A stretch of 64,000 nucleotides of DNA from UBA7672 sp963718145 (GCA_963718145.1 CAVQYJ010000012.1:248001-312000); one strand, 5' to 3'. Counted from the first letter of the stretch, positions 55,001-63,384 are shown. Notes: generated from the sequence alone by a model not told the origin. Numbers and translations: made by a program.

Positions 55001-55450
55001 CGAGGGGAAGATGTCGACGATGCCGCCACGCACGGAATATTCGCCTGGCTCACGCACGGTGGAAGTGCGGACATAGCCGTTGATGTTGAGATAGGCCTGG
55101 ATGCGCTCCAGCGGCACGCTCTCGCCGGCCCGCGCAACGAACGCCGCCGCAGCCATGTGCGACCGCGGCGGCACGCGCTGAACGACGGAGGATGCGGTGG
55201 TGACGACAAGCATCGGCGCCTTTCCGCGGCCCGCCAGGCGCGCGAGCGCAGCGCAGCGCAGGGCGGCCACGGCGGGGCTGGGGCTTACGCGGTCGTAGGG
55301 CAAGCAGTCCCAGGCAGGCAGGTTCACGATATCGAGCTGGGGCGTGAAAAACCGCGCAGCGCTAGCGGCCATCATGGCGTGACGGTCGTCGCGGGCGATG
55401 TAGAGGCCGGCGCCGCCGCGGCGGATCGTGGCTTCAGCGAACAGGCGCAC
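52073..55450 (-). CDS. mfd: Transcription-repair coupling factor
   Basis: Removes RNA polymerase stalled at DNA damage and recruits UvrA. The 1125-aa frame has the UvrB-homology N-domain (WDCLPYDRVSPSP), the RNAP-interaction domain (HVEHGVGKYEGL), Walker A GDVGFGKTEVA, VDEEQRFG and the C-terminal TRCF domain. GTG 55450 is the only ATG/GTG/TTG start available. It lies about 20-30 residues inside the expected N-terminus: LRVWDAIASQTKPVRVYETP is readable upstream in frame, but a TGA at 55549-55547 inside a tandem repeat cuts it from the likely original start near 55591. Confidence 0.92.
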   Translation of the reverse strand: MRLFAEATIRRGGAGLYIARDDRHAMMAASAARFFTPQLDIVNLPAWDCLPYDRVSPSPAVAALRCAALARLAGRGKAPMLVVTTASSVVQRVPPRSHMAAAAFVARAGESVPLERIQAYLNINGYVRTSTVREPGEYSVRGGIVDIFPSGFVEPARLDFFGDELEKARYFDPETQRSTADLKEIVLAPVSEVDFSDAALALLRKNFLAAFGSPGGDPTYESARERIRRQGVEQWLPLFYDRLETLFDYIGDQALVGLDPSAAEAASERIAQAQEYYEVRKTSSTAAGMPVHVLPPDRLYLSPKDLAEAMTARATATFTTLDAPAKSDGLLGRAKAGRSFVLERADPTANLFDAVVRHIRERQAAGKRVIIAAWSTGSASRLTGILEDHGIPNAQLASSLADVAKARVSVAEFAIESGFEDDDLVIISEQDMLGDKLARPRKRKSSAAVIAEAAALSAGDLIVHVEHGVGKYEGLKTVTVNEAPHDCLELIYAGGDKILLPVENVELISRYGSESGEGALDRLGGSGWQSRKARAKKKIMDMADELIRLAAEREMKRAPVTDTPEGVFREFSARFPYEETDDQLSAIEDVVKDLHSGKPMDRLICGDVGFGKTEVALRAAFLIAMSGMQVAAIAPTTLLSRQHFQTFTERFAGYPIKVRHLSRFVTAKEAAQTREEINTGECDVVIGTHALLAKSIDFKRLGLIVVDEEQRFGVKHKERLKELKADVHVLTLSATPIPRTLQMALTGIRDLSIIATPPIDRLAVRTYVVEFDPVTIREALLRERYRGGQTYFVAPRVADLPFLERYLREQVPEVKVLVAHGQMTPTELEDAMSVFYDGKADVLLSTTIVESGLDIPRANTLIIHRADMFGLAQLYQLRGRVGRAKLRAYAYLTTPEEGALTDGAEKRLKVLQSLDSLGAGFMLASHDLDMRGGGNLLGEEQSGHIREVGVELYQQMLEDAVKALRSGERLDGHEVADDWSPQIDIGAAVLIPEHYVEDLSTRLSLYRRLADLTDDGEREAFAAELIDRFGSLPDETKQLLEITAVKILCKRLGVAKVSAGPKGALLAFRPNAPLDTGKLVAYVQKRPNVLKLRPDLKLVMSGAWPDAPGRLVAVRNLLKDMSELL

Positions 55451-55515
55451 ATCCGCGATGAACGGGGTTTCGTAGACCCGAACCGGCTTCGTCTGGCTGG
55501 CGATGGCGTCCCAGA

Positions 55516-55571
55516 CTCTCAGGGAATGGCTCTCACGGAATAGCTCTCAGAAAATAGCTCTCAGGGAATGG
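55516..55571 (-). repeat. Four tandem 14-bp repeats at the 5' end of mfd
   Basis: Plus-strand units: CTCTCAGGGAATGG (55516), CTCTCACGGAATAG (55530), CTCTCAGAAAATAG (55544), CTCTCAGGGAATGG (55558). The first and last are identical; the middle two differ at two to four positions. The unit is not a multiple of three, so every gain or loss shifts the frame. With a single unit, GTG 55591 would read straight into mfd (RELDADHSLRVWD). Four units also keep the frame, but unit three supplies a TGA. Confidence 0.85.
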
Positions 55572-55650
55572 TCCGCATCCAACTCACGCACAAGGAATCG
55601 TTCGCCCGTCCGGCGCTCTTGCGAGCGTCCAGACTGGTCCAGAGTTCCGA

Positions 55651-55920
55651 CTAGGTTGGGGCGGAATATCGGAAGGACAGCAGGAGGTCGAGCACTTCCG
55701 AGCGGAGATTTTGGGCTGGCTCGCCTCGGCCCATGATCCAGTCGAAGACATGCTGGTCGGGAATGTCGAGCACGGCCTCGAACTGGTCGAGTTGGCGGGT
55801 GTCGAAGCCTTCCAGGTGGGCCTCCACGAATTGCTGCATGTAGAGGTCCAGCTCCCGGAATCCCCTGCGGGCGGAGCGGAAGGCGAGCTTGCGGCGGCGA
55901 ACCTCGATATCGTCGTTCAA
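55651..55920 (-). CDS. sdhE: Succinate dehydrogenase assembly factor SdhE (FAD assembly, DUF339)
   Basis: 89-aa protein that promotes covalent flavinylation of SdhA. The motif RRGFRELDLYMQQF and the core acidic C-terminal part (FEAVLDIPDQHVFDWIMG) are typical. The start is TTG at 55920, overlapping the exonuclease stop (TTGA); no ATG or GTG is available at the right place. It is adjacent to mfd and recG, the standard alphaproteobacterial neighbourhood. Confidence 0.92.
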   Translation of the reverse strand: MNDDIEVRRRKLAFRSARRGFRELDLYMQQFVEAHLEGFDTRQLDQFEAVLDIPDQHVFDWIMGRGEPAQNLRSEVLDLLLSFRYSAPT

Positions 55921-56450
55921 AGCTGTTCTCCCATCTGGGTCAGGATCCAGCGCAGCCCTTCGGCGTTCCCACGGGCATCGTCCAGCGGATTGTGGGTGTG
56001 TTCGGTTTCCCGGCGCTTCTTCCATGCGCTGGTGTTCAACGGCTCGCCCCGCCGGCCGGCGTCGAGGTCTCCTATCCGCCGCATGCTGAACCCGGCCGGG
56101 TTGTGGCCGACGAAACGGTGGCAGTACCAGTTCCAGAAAGACCAGTCGAAAGCCGGATTGTCCGACCAGAAAACAGCCCGCTTGCCGCCGGTCTTCTGAC
56201 TGATCCAGTCCACCGCATCGCGCATCACCAGCTCCGGGTCGCGCCAGGTCTTCTGCGTCTCGAAGCCAATGCCGGAAACCTCGCGCGCCGCCGGATCGCC
56301 GCCATGACCGAGGATCGGCGCAAGCTCTCCGAGGAAGCTTTCGGCTGGATCGGCTAGCGACACGATCCCGAACGAGATCATGTTGAACAGACCGGGCGCC
56401 TGGCCGTCGGCCTCGACGTCCAGCACGAAATGGGTTTGCCAGATGGACAT
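55917..56450 (-). CDS. DnaQ-like 3'-5' exonuclease (DEDDh) family protein
   Basis: 177 aa. The first acidic pair is in FVLDVEADG (Asp and Glu), a further Asp lies in FWSDNPAFDWSFW, and the last motif is HNPLDDARGNAEGL, matching the DEDDh pattern. Likely a small RNA or DNA trimming enzyme. It is translated ahead of sdhE with a TTGA overlap. Its precise substrate cannot be told from sequence. Confidence 0.82.
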   Translation of the reverse strand: MSIWQTHFVLDVEADGQAPGLFNMISFGIVSLADPAESFLGELAPILGHGGDPAAREVSGIGFETQKTWRDPELVMRDAVDWISQKTGGKRAVFWSDNPAFDWSFWNWYCHRFVGHNPAGFSMRRIGDLDAGRRGEPLNTSAWKKRRETEHTHNPLDDARGNAEGLRWILTQMGEQL

Positions 56451-56517
56451 GGGCGGGGTTTAGCTTGTGGCGGCCCGTGTTGAAAGAGCGGCGAGCACAG
56501 CTCGCCCTGGGGGACGC

Positions 56518-57099
56518 ATGACATCCTTCGAATTCTTTACCGTGCTCCTCTCCTTCGTCGTTTCCATCGGCGTAGCGCACCTGCTGCAGACCGTCGCCCG
56601 GCTCATCCAGGAGCATGACCGTGTCCGCTTCTCGCTGACCTGGGCCCTGTGGGCCGCCGCCATCTTCAACCTGCAGATCACGTTCTGGCTCAGGTCGTGG
56701 ACCTATCACGAGGGCTTCACGCTGCGCACGGAGACATCCGTGCCGCCGCTGGTGCTTGCTATCATTTCGTTTCTGGCGTGCGGCCTTTGCGCGCCGCGCG
56801 TCCGCGATACGGGCGACATCGACCTGCGCGCCTTCCATGAGGATGACGGGCCGAAGTACCAGATCGCCTATGCCGCCTTCATGGTGGCGGCGATCGTGCA
56901 AGGCGTCCTGATGGCGGATATCGCGAGCGAGGTGCTGCCGGCAGGCCAGCTGCTGTTCGATTCCATGATGCAGGCCGGCTTTGCAGTGCTCGCAATCCTG
57001 TCGGCCGTCTTCCGCCGCGTCCGCTGGCTGCAAGCCGGAGTGCCCGCGCTGTTCATTCTGTTCGCTCTGGGCTTCTACGGGCGGATGATGGATCAATGA
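56518..57099 (+). CDS. Hypothetical integral membrane protein
   Basis: Family not recognised. 193 aa from ATG 56518, which has GGGGGA seven bases upstream. Five hydrophobic stretches are visible (about 4-22, 38-55, 75-92, 118-137, 155-190), separated by short charged loops such as RVRDTGDIDLRAFHEDDG. It is divergent from the exonuclease and ends with a stop that overlaps the next short ORF by four bases. No catalytic motifs seen. Confidence 0.75.
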   Translation: MTSFEFFTVLLSFVVSIGVAHLLQTVARLIQEHDRVRFSLTWALWAAAIFNLQITFWLRSWTYHEGFTLRTETSVPPLVLAIISFLACGLCAPRVRDTGDIDLRAFHEDDGPKYQIAYAAFMVAAIVQGVLMADIASEVLPAGQLLFDSMMQAGFAVLAILSAVFRRVRWLQAGVPALFILFALGFYGRMMDQ

Positions 57100-57203
57100 T
57101 TGCGCACTATGCCGGGCTGATTGACGAGGTGGTGGCGGGCGTTCGGGCGGGTTTCGCAGAGCTACGCGAGGAAGTTCCCCGCCTGAACGCGCTAGGGATT
57201 TGA
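57096..57203 (+). CDS. Possible 35-aa microprotein coupled to the membrane protein
   Basis: The ATG overlaps the upstream TGA (ATGA), giving 35 codons (MIAHYAGLIDEVVAGVRAGF, then AELREEVPRLNALGI). The peptide is amphipathic and predicted helical. Coupling supports translation, but the length makes it easily a chance frame. Confidence 0.3.
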   Translation: MIAHYAGLIDEVVAGVRAGFAELREEVPRLNALGI

Positions 57204-57312
57204 TCGCTTCATCGGTCAGGAAGACCTCTTCGAGCTTGAACCGCCAAGGTTCTGAAGCCGGTGTAACTTCCCTGCATGCACCCGCAGATTTCGGTTAAAC
57301 TGTTACGGACTC

Positions 57313-59393
57313 ATGCGCGACCCGGTTCTCTATCCTTTCTATGCCGACATCGACAGCCTTCCGGGCGTTGGTCCGAAGGTGAAGCCGGTGCTGGCGCGTC
57401 TGATCGGCGGGGAGACGCTGCTCGACCTGGTGTTCCACCTGCCGGTGAGCTGGATCGACCGGCGCAACCGGGCGACCATCGACAGCGTCCAGATCGGCGA
57501 GGTGGCGACCGTGACCGGGGTCGTCGACAAGCTGGAGCATGCGCGGCAGAAATTCCCGGCACGCGTGCGGCTGCGCGACGACACCGGGTTCATCACGCTT
57601 TCCTACTTCCACGCCAACAAGCAGTGGCTGGAGAGGACGTTCAAGATCGGCGAGTCCGTCATCGCGTCGGGCACGGTGAGCGAATACCACGGCGCGCGGC
57701 AGATGGCGCACCCGGACCATGTCGTGCCCGCGGACGGCGACGCCGACCTGCCCGAGGTCGAACCCGTTTATCCGATGACGGCGAACCTGACGGCAAAGAA
57801 CCTGCGCAAGTACATGACGGCGGCGCTGGAGAAGGTTCCGGAACTCGCCGAGTGGATCGATCCGCACCTGCTTGCGCGCAATCACTGGCCGAGCTTTGCG
57901 CAGGCGTTGCTGAGGCTTCACCAGCCAAAGGTCTATGACCCGGACGGATTCCAGGTCGCGCGCAACAGGCTGGCTTATGACGAGGCTCTCGCGCGCGAAA
58001 TGGCGATGGGTCAGGCCAGGCTGGCGCGCGAGCGACGGCATGCGCCTTCGATCCCGCGGGCGGTAGGCATGGAACGCTCGATCGTCGAGGCCCTGCCCTT
58101 CAAGCCGACGCGGGCGCAGATGGACGCTTATTCCGAAGTGGCGATCGACATGGGACGGCCCGTGCCGATGCGGCGGATGATCCAGGGCGATGTCGGATCG
58201 GGCAAGACTTTGGTGGCGGCGCTGGCGGCGGCGCAGGTGGCGGCGGATGGCGGGATCACTGCGCTGATGTCGCCGACCGAAGTGCTGGCGCGGCAGCAGG
58301 CGGAAGCGGTGGGGCGATTCCTGGCGCCGGTGGGCATCCGGGTGGCGGCGCTGACCGGTCGCGACAAGGGCTCGGGACGGCAGGCGATCCTCAACGATGT
58401 GCGCGAGGGCAGGATCCAGGTGCTGTCGGGGACACAGGCGCTCTACCAGTCGGACGTGGAACTGCCGGACCTGGCGCTGGTGGTGATCGACGAGCAGCAC
58501 CGGTTCGGAGTGGCGGACCGGCTGAAGCTGACTTCCAAGGGCGACGCGCCTCACATGCTTGTCATGTCGGCGACCCCGATCCCGCGGACGATGGCGCTGG
58601 CGGTCCATGGCGATCTCGACATGTCGTTCATCCGTGAAAAGCCCGCCGGGCGGCAGGAAGTCACCACGGCGGCGGTTCCGGACACGCGGATCGACGAGGT
58701 GGTTGCCGCGGTGTCACGCGCGGTTGATCGCGGCGAGCGCGCGTTCTGGATATGCCCGGCGGTCGATTCGGAGGATGCGGGCGACGCCTCGGCGATCGCC
58801 CGGCGTGATGTCCTGAGCGGTCATGTGCAGGGCGATGTGGAGCTTGTGCATGGACGCATGGCGGCTGAGCTGCGTGATGCTGCGCTGGAGAGGTTCCGCG
58901 CGGGCGATGCGCCGGTGCTGGTGGCGACGACGGTGATCGAGGTGGGCGTCGATGTGCCCGAGGCGACGATCATGGTGATCGAGCACGCGGAGAAGTTCGG
59001 GCTGGCGCAGCTGCACCAGTTGCGCGGGCGCGTGGGGCGCGGCGACAAACCCTCAAGCTGCCTGCTGCTCTATCAACTGCCCCTGACCGAAAGCGGCAAG
59101 GAGCGGCTGGATATCCTGCGCAAGTCCACCGACGGCTTCGAGATTGCGGAGGCAGATTTCAGGCTGCGCGGGCCAGGCGACCTGCTGGGCCTCCGACAGT
59201 CGGGCTGCCGGCGTTCCGGGTGCTGGACCTGATGCAGGACACGGACCTGATCGAGACAGCGCGGACGGATGCGAAGTCGATCCTGATGGCCGACCCGCAA
59301 CTTGGCGGGGCGCGCGGGCTGGCGGTCAAGCGGGCGCGGGACCTGTTCGCACCGAGGATCGCGGCGGCAGTGAGCGAGGTGACAGAGGAGTAG
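57313..59393 (+). CDS. recG: ATP-dependent DNA helicase RecG (one frameshift)
   Basis: Branch-migration helicase that regresses replication forks. Wedge-domain residues, Walker A GDVGSGKTLVA, the DEQHRFG box and the RGRVGRG motif VI are present. The frame breaks near 59205: GGLRQSG is followed by a stop frame unless one C is restored (GGCTGCC to GGCCTGCC). This recovers LPAFRVLDLMQDTDLIETA and a normal 693-aa length ending at TAG 59391-59393. Its stop touches that of the DUF502 gene. Confidence 0.9.
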
Positions 59394-60095
59394 CTATTTT
59401 CCGATCGAGGGCGGCGCCTTCACTCCCAGGTCGCTTGCGATCTGGTCGGCCGAGAGAATGCCGAAGGAGATCACCAGCTTGGCCGCCTTTTCGACGGGCA
59501 TGTCGAGCTTCACGACCCTGTCGGGCGAGACATAGACCACATGGCCCATGGCCGGGTTGGGCGCGGTGGGGACCATGACGGCGACAGCGTCGGGCACATG
59601 AATGGCGATGTCCGCGCCAGGATTGCGGTTGGTGATGAAGCCGAGCGCCCAGAGGCCGGGGCCGGGATATTCGATCAGGACGGCTTCCTTGAATGACGAC
59701 GCTTCGTTGTTCGCGAATGTCTCGAACACCTGCTTCACCGCCGAATAGATCGAGCGGATGAGCGGCACTCTTGAGAGAACGCGCTCGCCAAAGCCCAAGA
59801 ACGAGCGGCCGATGAGGTTGGCTGTGAGCGCGCCGAGCACCGTGAGCCCGATGACCGCGATGACAATGCCAAGGCCGGGCAGCGCAAATTTGAGATAGGT
59901 TTCCGGGTTCCACTGGGTCGGGATCAGCGGCTTGATGCGGGTGTCGACGAAGGACACGAAACTCCACACCAGCCAGATGGTGATGCCGATCGGGGCGCCG
60001 ACGACAATGCCGGTGAAGAACCAGTTGCGCAGCGTCTCGAGCGTTTTGAGACGAGCGTTGGTGGCGGCTTCGTGTGTCTTGCTGCGAAGCGACAT
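59394..60095 (-). CDS. DUF502 family membrane protein
   Basis: 233 aa from ATG 60095. Two N-terminal membrane helices (about 25-50 and 72-96) are followed by a soluble C-terminal domain containing RVPLIRSIYSAVKQVFETF and GFITNRNP, both typical of DUF502. Function is unknown; related plant proteins are called LIKE-COV. The open frame upstream of 60095 spans the DUF3089 gene on the other strand and is not coding. It converges head-on with recG (TAGCTA). Confidence 0.85.
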   Translation of the reverse strand: MSLRSKTHEAATNARLKTLETLRNWFFTGIVVGAPIGITIWLVWSFVSFVDTRIKPLIPTQWNPETYLKFALPGLGIVIAVIGLTVLGALTANLIGRSFLGFGERVLSRVPLIRSIYSAVKQVFETFANNEASSFKEAVLIEYPGPGLWALGFITNRNPGADIAIHVPDAVAVMVPTAPNPAMGHVVYVSPDRVVKLDMPVEKAAKLVISFGILSADQIASDLGVKAPPSIGK

Positions 60096-60278
60096 GAGGT
60101 ACTCCCGGCGGGCGAACTTCCCCGGTGCGGCTTCATTTGGCCTGATTCCGGCCATCCGCCAGTGACATATTGGCCAGCGTCGAGAGACGCCGTTGCAGCA
60201 GGTTAAACGGGTCCGACCGTGGACCGCGGGAACCAATGCCGGTAACGGTCGGGCAGGTTTCGGGACGGTCTGCTTTCC

Positions 60279-61499
60279 ATGCTCAAAGACCCAAAGATAC
60301 GCCGCCTCGCCATGATGTCGGGCGTCGGCGTCGTGGCCGTGACCCTGATGGGTGGCCTGCTGTTGCAAGACACGTTCTTTCGGATGGCGGCAACGCCGCC
60401 GGGGCGGTTCGCGGCCATGCCGGCGCCGCCGCGACCAGACTACGCCATGCCCGAAAGCTGGGCGCTGCGCCCGACCCTGCCGCCGCCGGGCGGATGGGAG
60501 AAACCATGGGGCGTGGATGTGTTCTTCATCCATCCCGCCTCCGCCTATGCCGGCGATGACTGGAATGCCGACATCGCCGACACGGCGGCCGCCACCCGAC
60601 TGGAGCAGCGCATCCTGCCCAACCATGCCGGTCCGTTCGAGCAGGCAGGCACGGTCTATGCGCCGCGCTACCGCCAGGCGGCACTTCATTCGGAGATGGA
60701 TGTCGGCGGCGACGGCGATGGCGCTTTCCTGGTCGCGTACAACGACGTGCTGGCGGCGTTCGACCAGTACACGGCGAGCGACAACCGCGAGCGCGGGATC
60801 ATGCTGGTCGGAGTGGGGCAAGGCGGGCTCTACGCACAGCGCCTGCTGGCGGATCGCTTTCAGGACGAGAAAATGCAGGAGCGTCTGGCGGCGGCCTACA
60901 TCATCGACGCGGCGCTGCCGGCGGATGGCTTGGGAAAGACGTTCGCGCAGCCCGTGTGCGACAATCTCAATGCGATCCACTGCATTGTTGCCTGGAAGTC
61001 GATCGTGGGCGGCGAGGATGCGAAGCGCTTTCGCGAGAATTCGCCGGTATGGTCGAGCGACTGGAAGGTCGAGAAGACCAAAGGTCATGACCTGGTCTGC
61101 GTGAATCCACTGACCTGGACGACGAGCGAGGAACTGGCGCCGAAGGCTGACCATCGCGGCGGCGCGAAAGCGGTGGGCGCTGGCGATGTGGCGCCGCAGA
61201 TCATCGCGAAGGCCGTATCGGCGCGATGCCGGAATGGCGTGCTGGAAGTGGAGCGGCCTTCGGCGCCGCAGCTTCAGGCCAGCGGCGACTGGGGCGGGCG
61301 CTACAAGACGCCGGAGTACAACATCTTCTATGCGGACATTGTCGCCAACGCCGTCGCCCGCGCCAACACGCTGAGCGCGTGGCTGGACGAGAACGCAAGA
61401 AAGCCCGCCGAGCCGCTGCCGCCTGCGAGCGCTCTGGGCGACGCGCCGATCCACCGGCCAGGCGAACCAGAGCCGGTGCCGGTTGAGGGGAACAACTAG
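60279..61499 (+). CDS. DUF3089 domain protein lacking the usual nucleophile serine
   Basis: 406 aa with an N-terminal membrane anchor (about 8-30). PWGVDVFFIHPASAYAGDDWN and the ILPNHAGPFEQAGTVYAPRYRQA stretch match DUF3089, an alpha/beta-hydrolase-like family. The family nucleophile elbow (usually GHSQGS) reads VGVGQGG here, so the serine is replaced by glycine, although the surrounding fold appears intact. The C-terminus is Pro-rich. It may be a non-catalytic relative or use another residue; substrate unknown. No strong ribosome site precedes the ATG. Confidence 0.8.
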   Translation: MLKDPKIRRLAMMSGVGVVAVTLMGGLLLQDTFFRMAATPPGRFAAMPAPPRPDYAMPESWALRPTLPPPGGWEKPWGVDVFFIHPASAYAGDDWNADIADTAAATRLEQRILPNHAGPFEQAGTVYAPRYRQAALHSEMDVGGDGDGAFLVAYNDVLAAFDQYTASDNRERGIMLVGVGQGGLYAQRLLADRFQDEKMQERLAAAYIIDAALPADGLGKTFAQPVCDNLNAIHCIVAWKSIVGGEDAKRFRENSPVWSSDWKVEKTKGHDLVCVNPLTWTTSEELAPKADHRGGAKAVGAGDVAPQIIAKAVSARCRNGVLEVERPSAPQLQASGDWGGRYKTPEYNIFYADIVANAVARANTLSAWLDENARKPAEPLPPASALGDAPIHRPGEPEPVPVEGNN

Positions 61500-61519
61500 A
61501 GGGCCATGCTCGACGTCGG

Positions 61520-61987
61520 CTAGACGTCCGCCGCGACTTTCATCGAGACGATCTTGCCGGGCTTCCTCGGCGGTTCGCCCTTGGGAAGCTTGTCGACGTT
61601 TTCCATGCCGCTCGCGACCTTGCCCCAGACGGTGTATTTCTTGTCGAGGAAGCTGGCGTCGTCGAGGCAGATGAAGAACTGGCTGTCGCCGGAGTTGGGA
61701 TCGTTCGAGCGGGCCATGGAGCAAACGCCGCGCTGGTGGCTGACGTCGTTGAATTCGGCGCGCAGCTTTTCGCCGGAGCCGCCCATGCCGGTGCCGTCCG
61801 GGCAGCCGCCCTGCGCCATGAAGCCATCGATCACGCGATGGAAGGTGAGGCCGTCGTAATAGCCTTCGCGCGCCAGCTCCTTGATGCGCGCAACATGTCC
61901 CGGCGCCTTGCCGGGCAGAAGCTCGATCGTCACCGGCCCGGTATCGAGCGTGAGGATCAGGGTGTTTTCCTTGTCAGCAGCGCTCAC
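61520..61987 (-). CDS. Cyclophilin-type peptidyl-prolyl cis-trans isomerase (cytoplasmic)
   Basis: 155 aa, no signal peptide. FHRVIDGFMAQGGCPDGTG, SMARSNDPNSGDSQFFICL and YTVWGKVASGM are the cyclophilin active-site blocks. It starts with GTG at 61987, overlapping the stop of the second cyclophilin. It faces the DUF3089 gene across 20 bp. Confidence 0.95.
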   Translation of the reverse strand: MSAADKENTLILTLDTGPVTIELLPGKAPGHVARIKELAREGYYDGLTFHRVIDGFMAQGGCPDGTGMGGSGEKLRAEFNDVSHQRGVCSMARSNDPNSGDSQFFICLDDASFLDKKYTVWGKVASGMENVDKLPKGEPPRKPGKIVSMKVAADV

Positions 61988-62877
61988 GGGTTCGGCCTTT
62001 CGATGACGACTTCGACTGGGGGAAGAGCACAGGCTTCGTCCGGCGTCGAGGCTTTTGCGGCGGCGAGCGTGGCGGCGAATTCGGGACCATCGGTGCGTCG
62101 GACATAGACCGTGGGCTGCTTGGCCTTTGGCATGTCGGCGACGATGACGGCTTTCTGCAGCTTGTCGGCCTGGCCTGGCGGTATGCGGCCGTCGGTTTCC
62201 TCGGGGCCGGGTTTGATGCCGCGGATCACGTCGAGGCCAGAGAGAGCGCGGCCCCAGATGGTGTAGGCCTTGTCGAGTCCGCCCTCGTCCGGCGTGCCGG
62301 TGCGGGCCTGACGCATCATGAAGAACTGGGTGTCGGCGCTGTCAGGGTCATTGGTGCGCGCCATTGAGAGGATGCCTGGGCAATGAACCGCCCAAGTTCG
62401 TGCAAGCGGCGGGTCGGATATCGATGCGACCGCGTCGGGTTGGCCCTGCACGACGAAGCCGTCGAGATAGCCGAGCTGGTCGCCGCCGGCGGTCTTGCCG
62501 AACGGCTTCACCACCTGCCTCGCTGGATTACGGCCCCAGGTGAATTCCTGCTTCAGCAGCGGATAGCGCGGGAAGATCTGGTAGACGGCATAGCTCTCGC
62601 CGCCCTGCGCCATGAAGTCGTCGATGACGCGATGGAACGGGAGCGCATCGTAGTTGGTGTCGCGCGTGATCTTCCTGACCTGGGCGACGTGGTTGGGAGC
62701 AAAGTCAGGCCGAAGTTCGATGACAACGTCCTGGCGCTTTATGGTAAAGACCAACAGGTTTTCCGGATCGATCTTCCGCCAGTTGGCTGGGTCGTCGGCC
62801 GGCCCGGCGAATGCAGGACCACTTCCCGCCAGCGCCAGCGCAAGCACGGCTGCGCCCAGAACACTCCGTCGAAGCAT
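61984..62877 (-). CDS. Cyclophilin-type peptidyl-prolyl isomerase, exported
   Basis: 297 aa with a signal peptide (LGAAVLALALAGSGPAFAGP). FHRVIDDFMAQGGESY, SMARTNDPDSADTQFFMM and YTIWGRALSGLDV mark the cyclophilin fold. Insertions of about 60 residues distinguish it from the neighbour. Proline isomerisation of periplasmic proteins is likely. It abuts coaD. Confidence 0.93.
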   Translation of the reverse strand: MLRRSVLGAAVLALALAGSGPAFAGPADDPANWRKIDPENLLVFTIKRQDVVIELRPDFAPNHVAQVRKITRDTNYDALPFHRVIDDFMAQGGESYAVYQIFPRYPLLKQEFTWGRNPARQVVKPFGKTAGGDQLGYLDGFVVQGQPDAVASISDPPLARTWAVHCPGILSMARTNDPDSADTQFFMMRQARTGTPDEGGLDKAYTIWGRALSGLDVIRGIKPGPEETDGRIPPGQADKLQKAVIVADMPKAKQPTVYVRRTDGPEFAATLAAAKASTPDEACALPPVEVVIERPNP

Positions 62878-62880
62878 GAG

Positions 62881-63384
62881 TTACCTGCCCTTTTTCGTAC
62901 CGAACTTGGCGGCCAGCTTCTCGTTGACCGCCGCTGGGACGAATAGATCGGCCCTTCCGCCAAGCCGTGCAATCTCTTTCACCAGTCGCGACGACACGGC
63001 CTGGTGATGGGGATCGGCCATCAGGAACACGGTCTCGATATCGTCGTTCATCTGCTGGTTCATAGCGACCATCTGGAATTCATACTCGAAATCCGAGACG
63101 GCGCGGAGGCCGCGGATGATCGTTTGGGCGCCGCACTGTTCGGCGAAATGCATCAACAGGTTGTCGAACGGCCGGGCTTCGATCTCGGTTCCGTTGGCGA
63201 GGGCCTTGGTCTCGTCCATCACCATCTTCACGCGCTCCTCCAGCGTGAACAGCGGGCCCTTGCCCTCGTTGATGGCGATGCCGATGATCAGCTTGTCGAC
63301 CAGCTTTACCGCACGGCCGATGATGTCGATGTGACCGTTGGTGATCGGGTCGAAGGTGCCTGGATAGAGTCCGACTCGCTTCAC
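62881..63384 (-). CDS. coaD: Phosphopantetheine adenylyltransferase
   Basis: Penultimate step of coenzyme A synthesis. Start GTG 63384 (KRVGLYPGTFDPITNGHIDI) gives 167 aa, with GGAGGCGGGAAG before it; the open frame extends further but is unrelated. The TFDPITNGH nucleotidyltransferase motif, RGLRAVSDFEYEFQM and VSSRLVKEIA are all present. coaD after gyrA is the usual alphaproteobacterial order. Confidence 0.96.
   Translation of the reverse strand: MKRVGLYPGTFDPITNGHIDIIGRAVKLVDKLIIGIAINEGKGPLFTLEERVKMVMDETKALANGTEIEARPFDNLLMHFAEQCGAQTIIRGLRAVSDFEYEFQMVAMNQQMNDDIETVFLMADPHHQAVSSRLVKEIARLGGRADLFVPAAVNEKLAAKFGTKKGR

Noticed and set aside
55651..57096. 481-codon frame ending as SdhE
   Set aside because: Only the last 89 codons are SdhE; the upstream part is antisense or out of phase with the membrane protein and exonuclease.
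59394..61724. 776-codon frame ending as DUF502
   Set aside because: Only the last 233 codons (from 60095) are DUF502; the rest is antisense to the DUF3089 gene.
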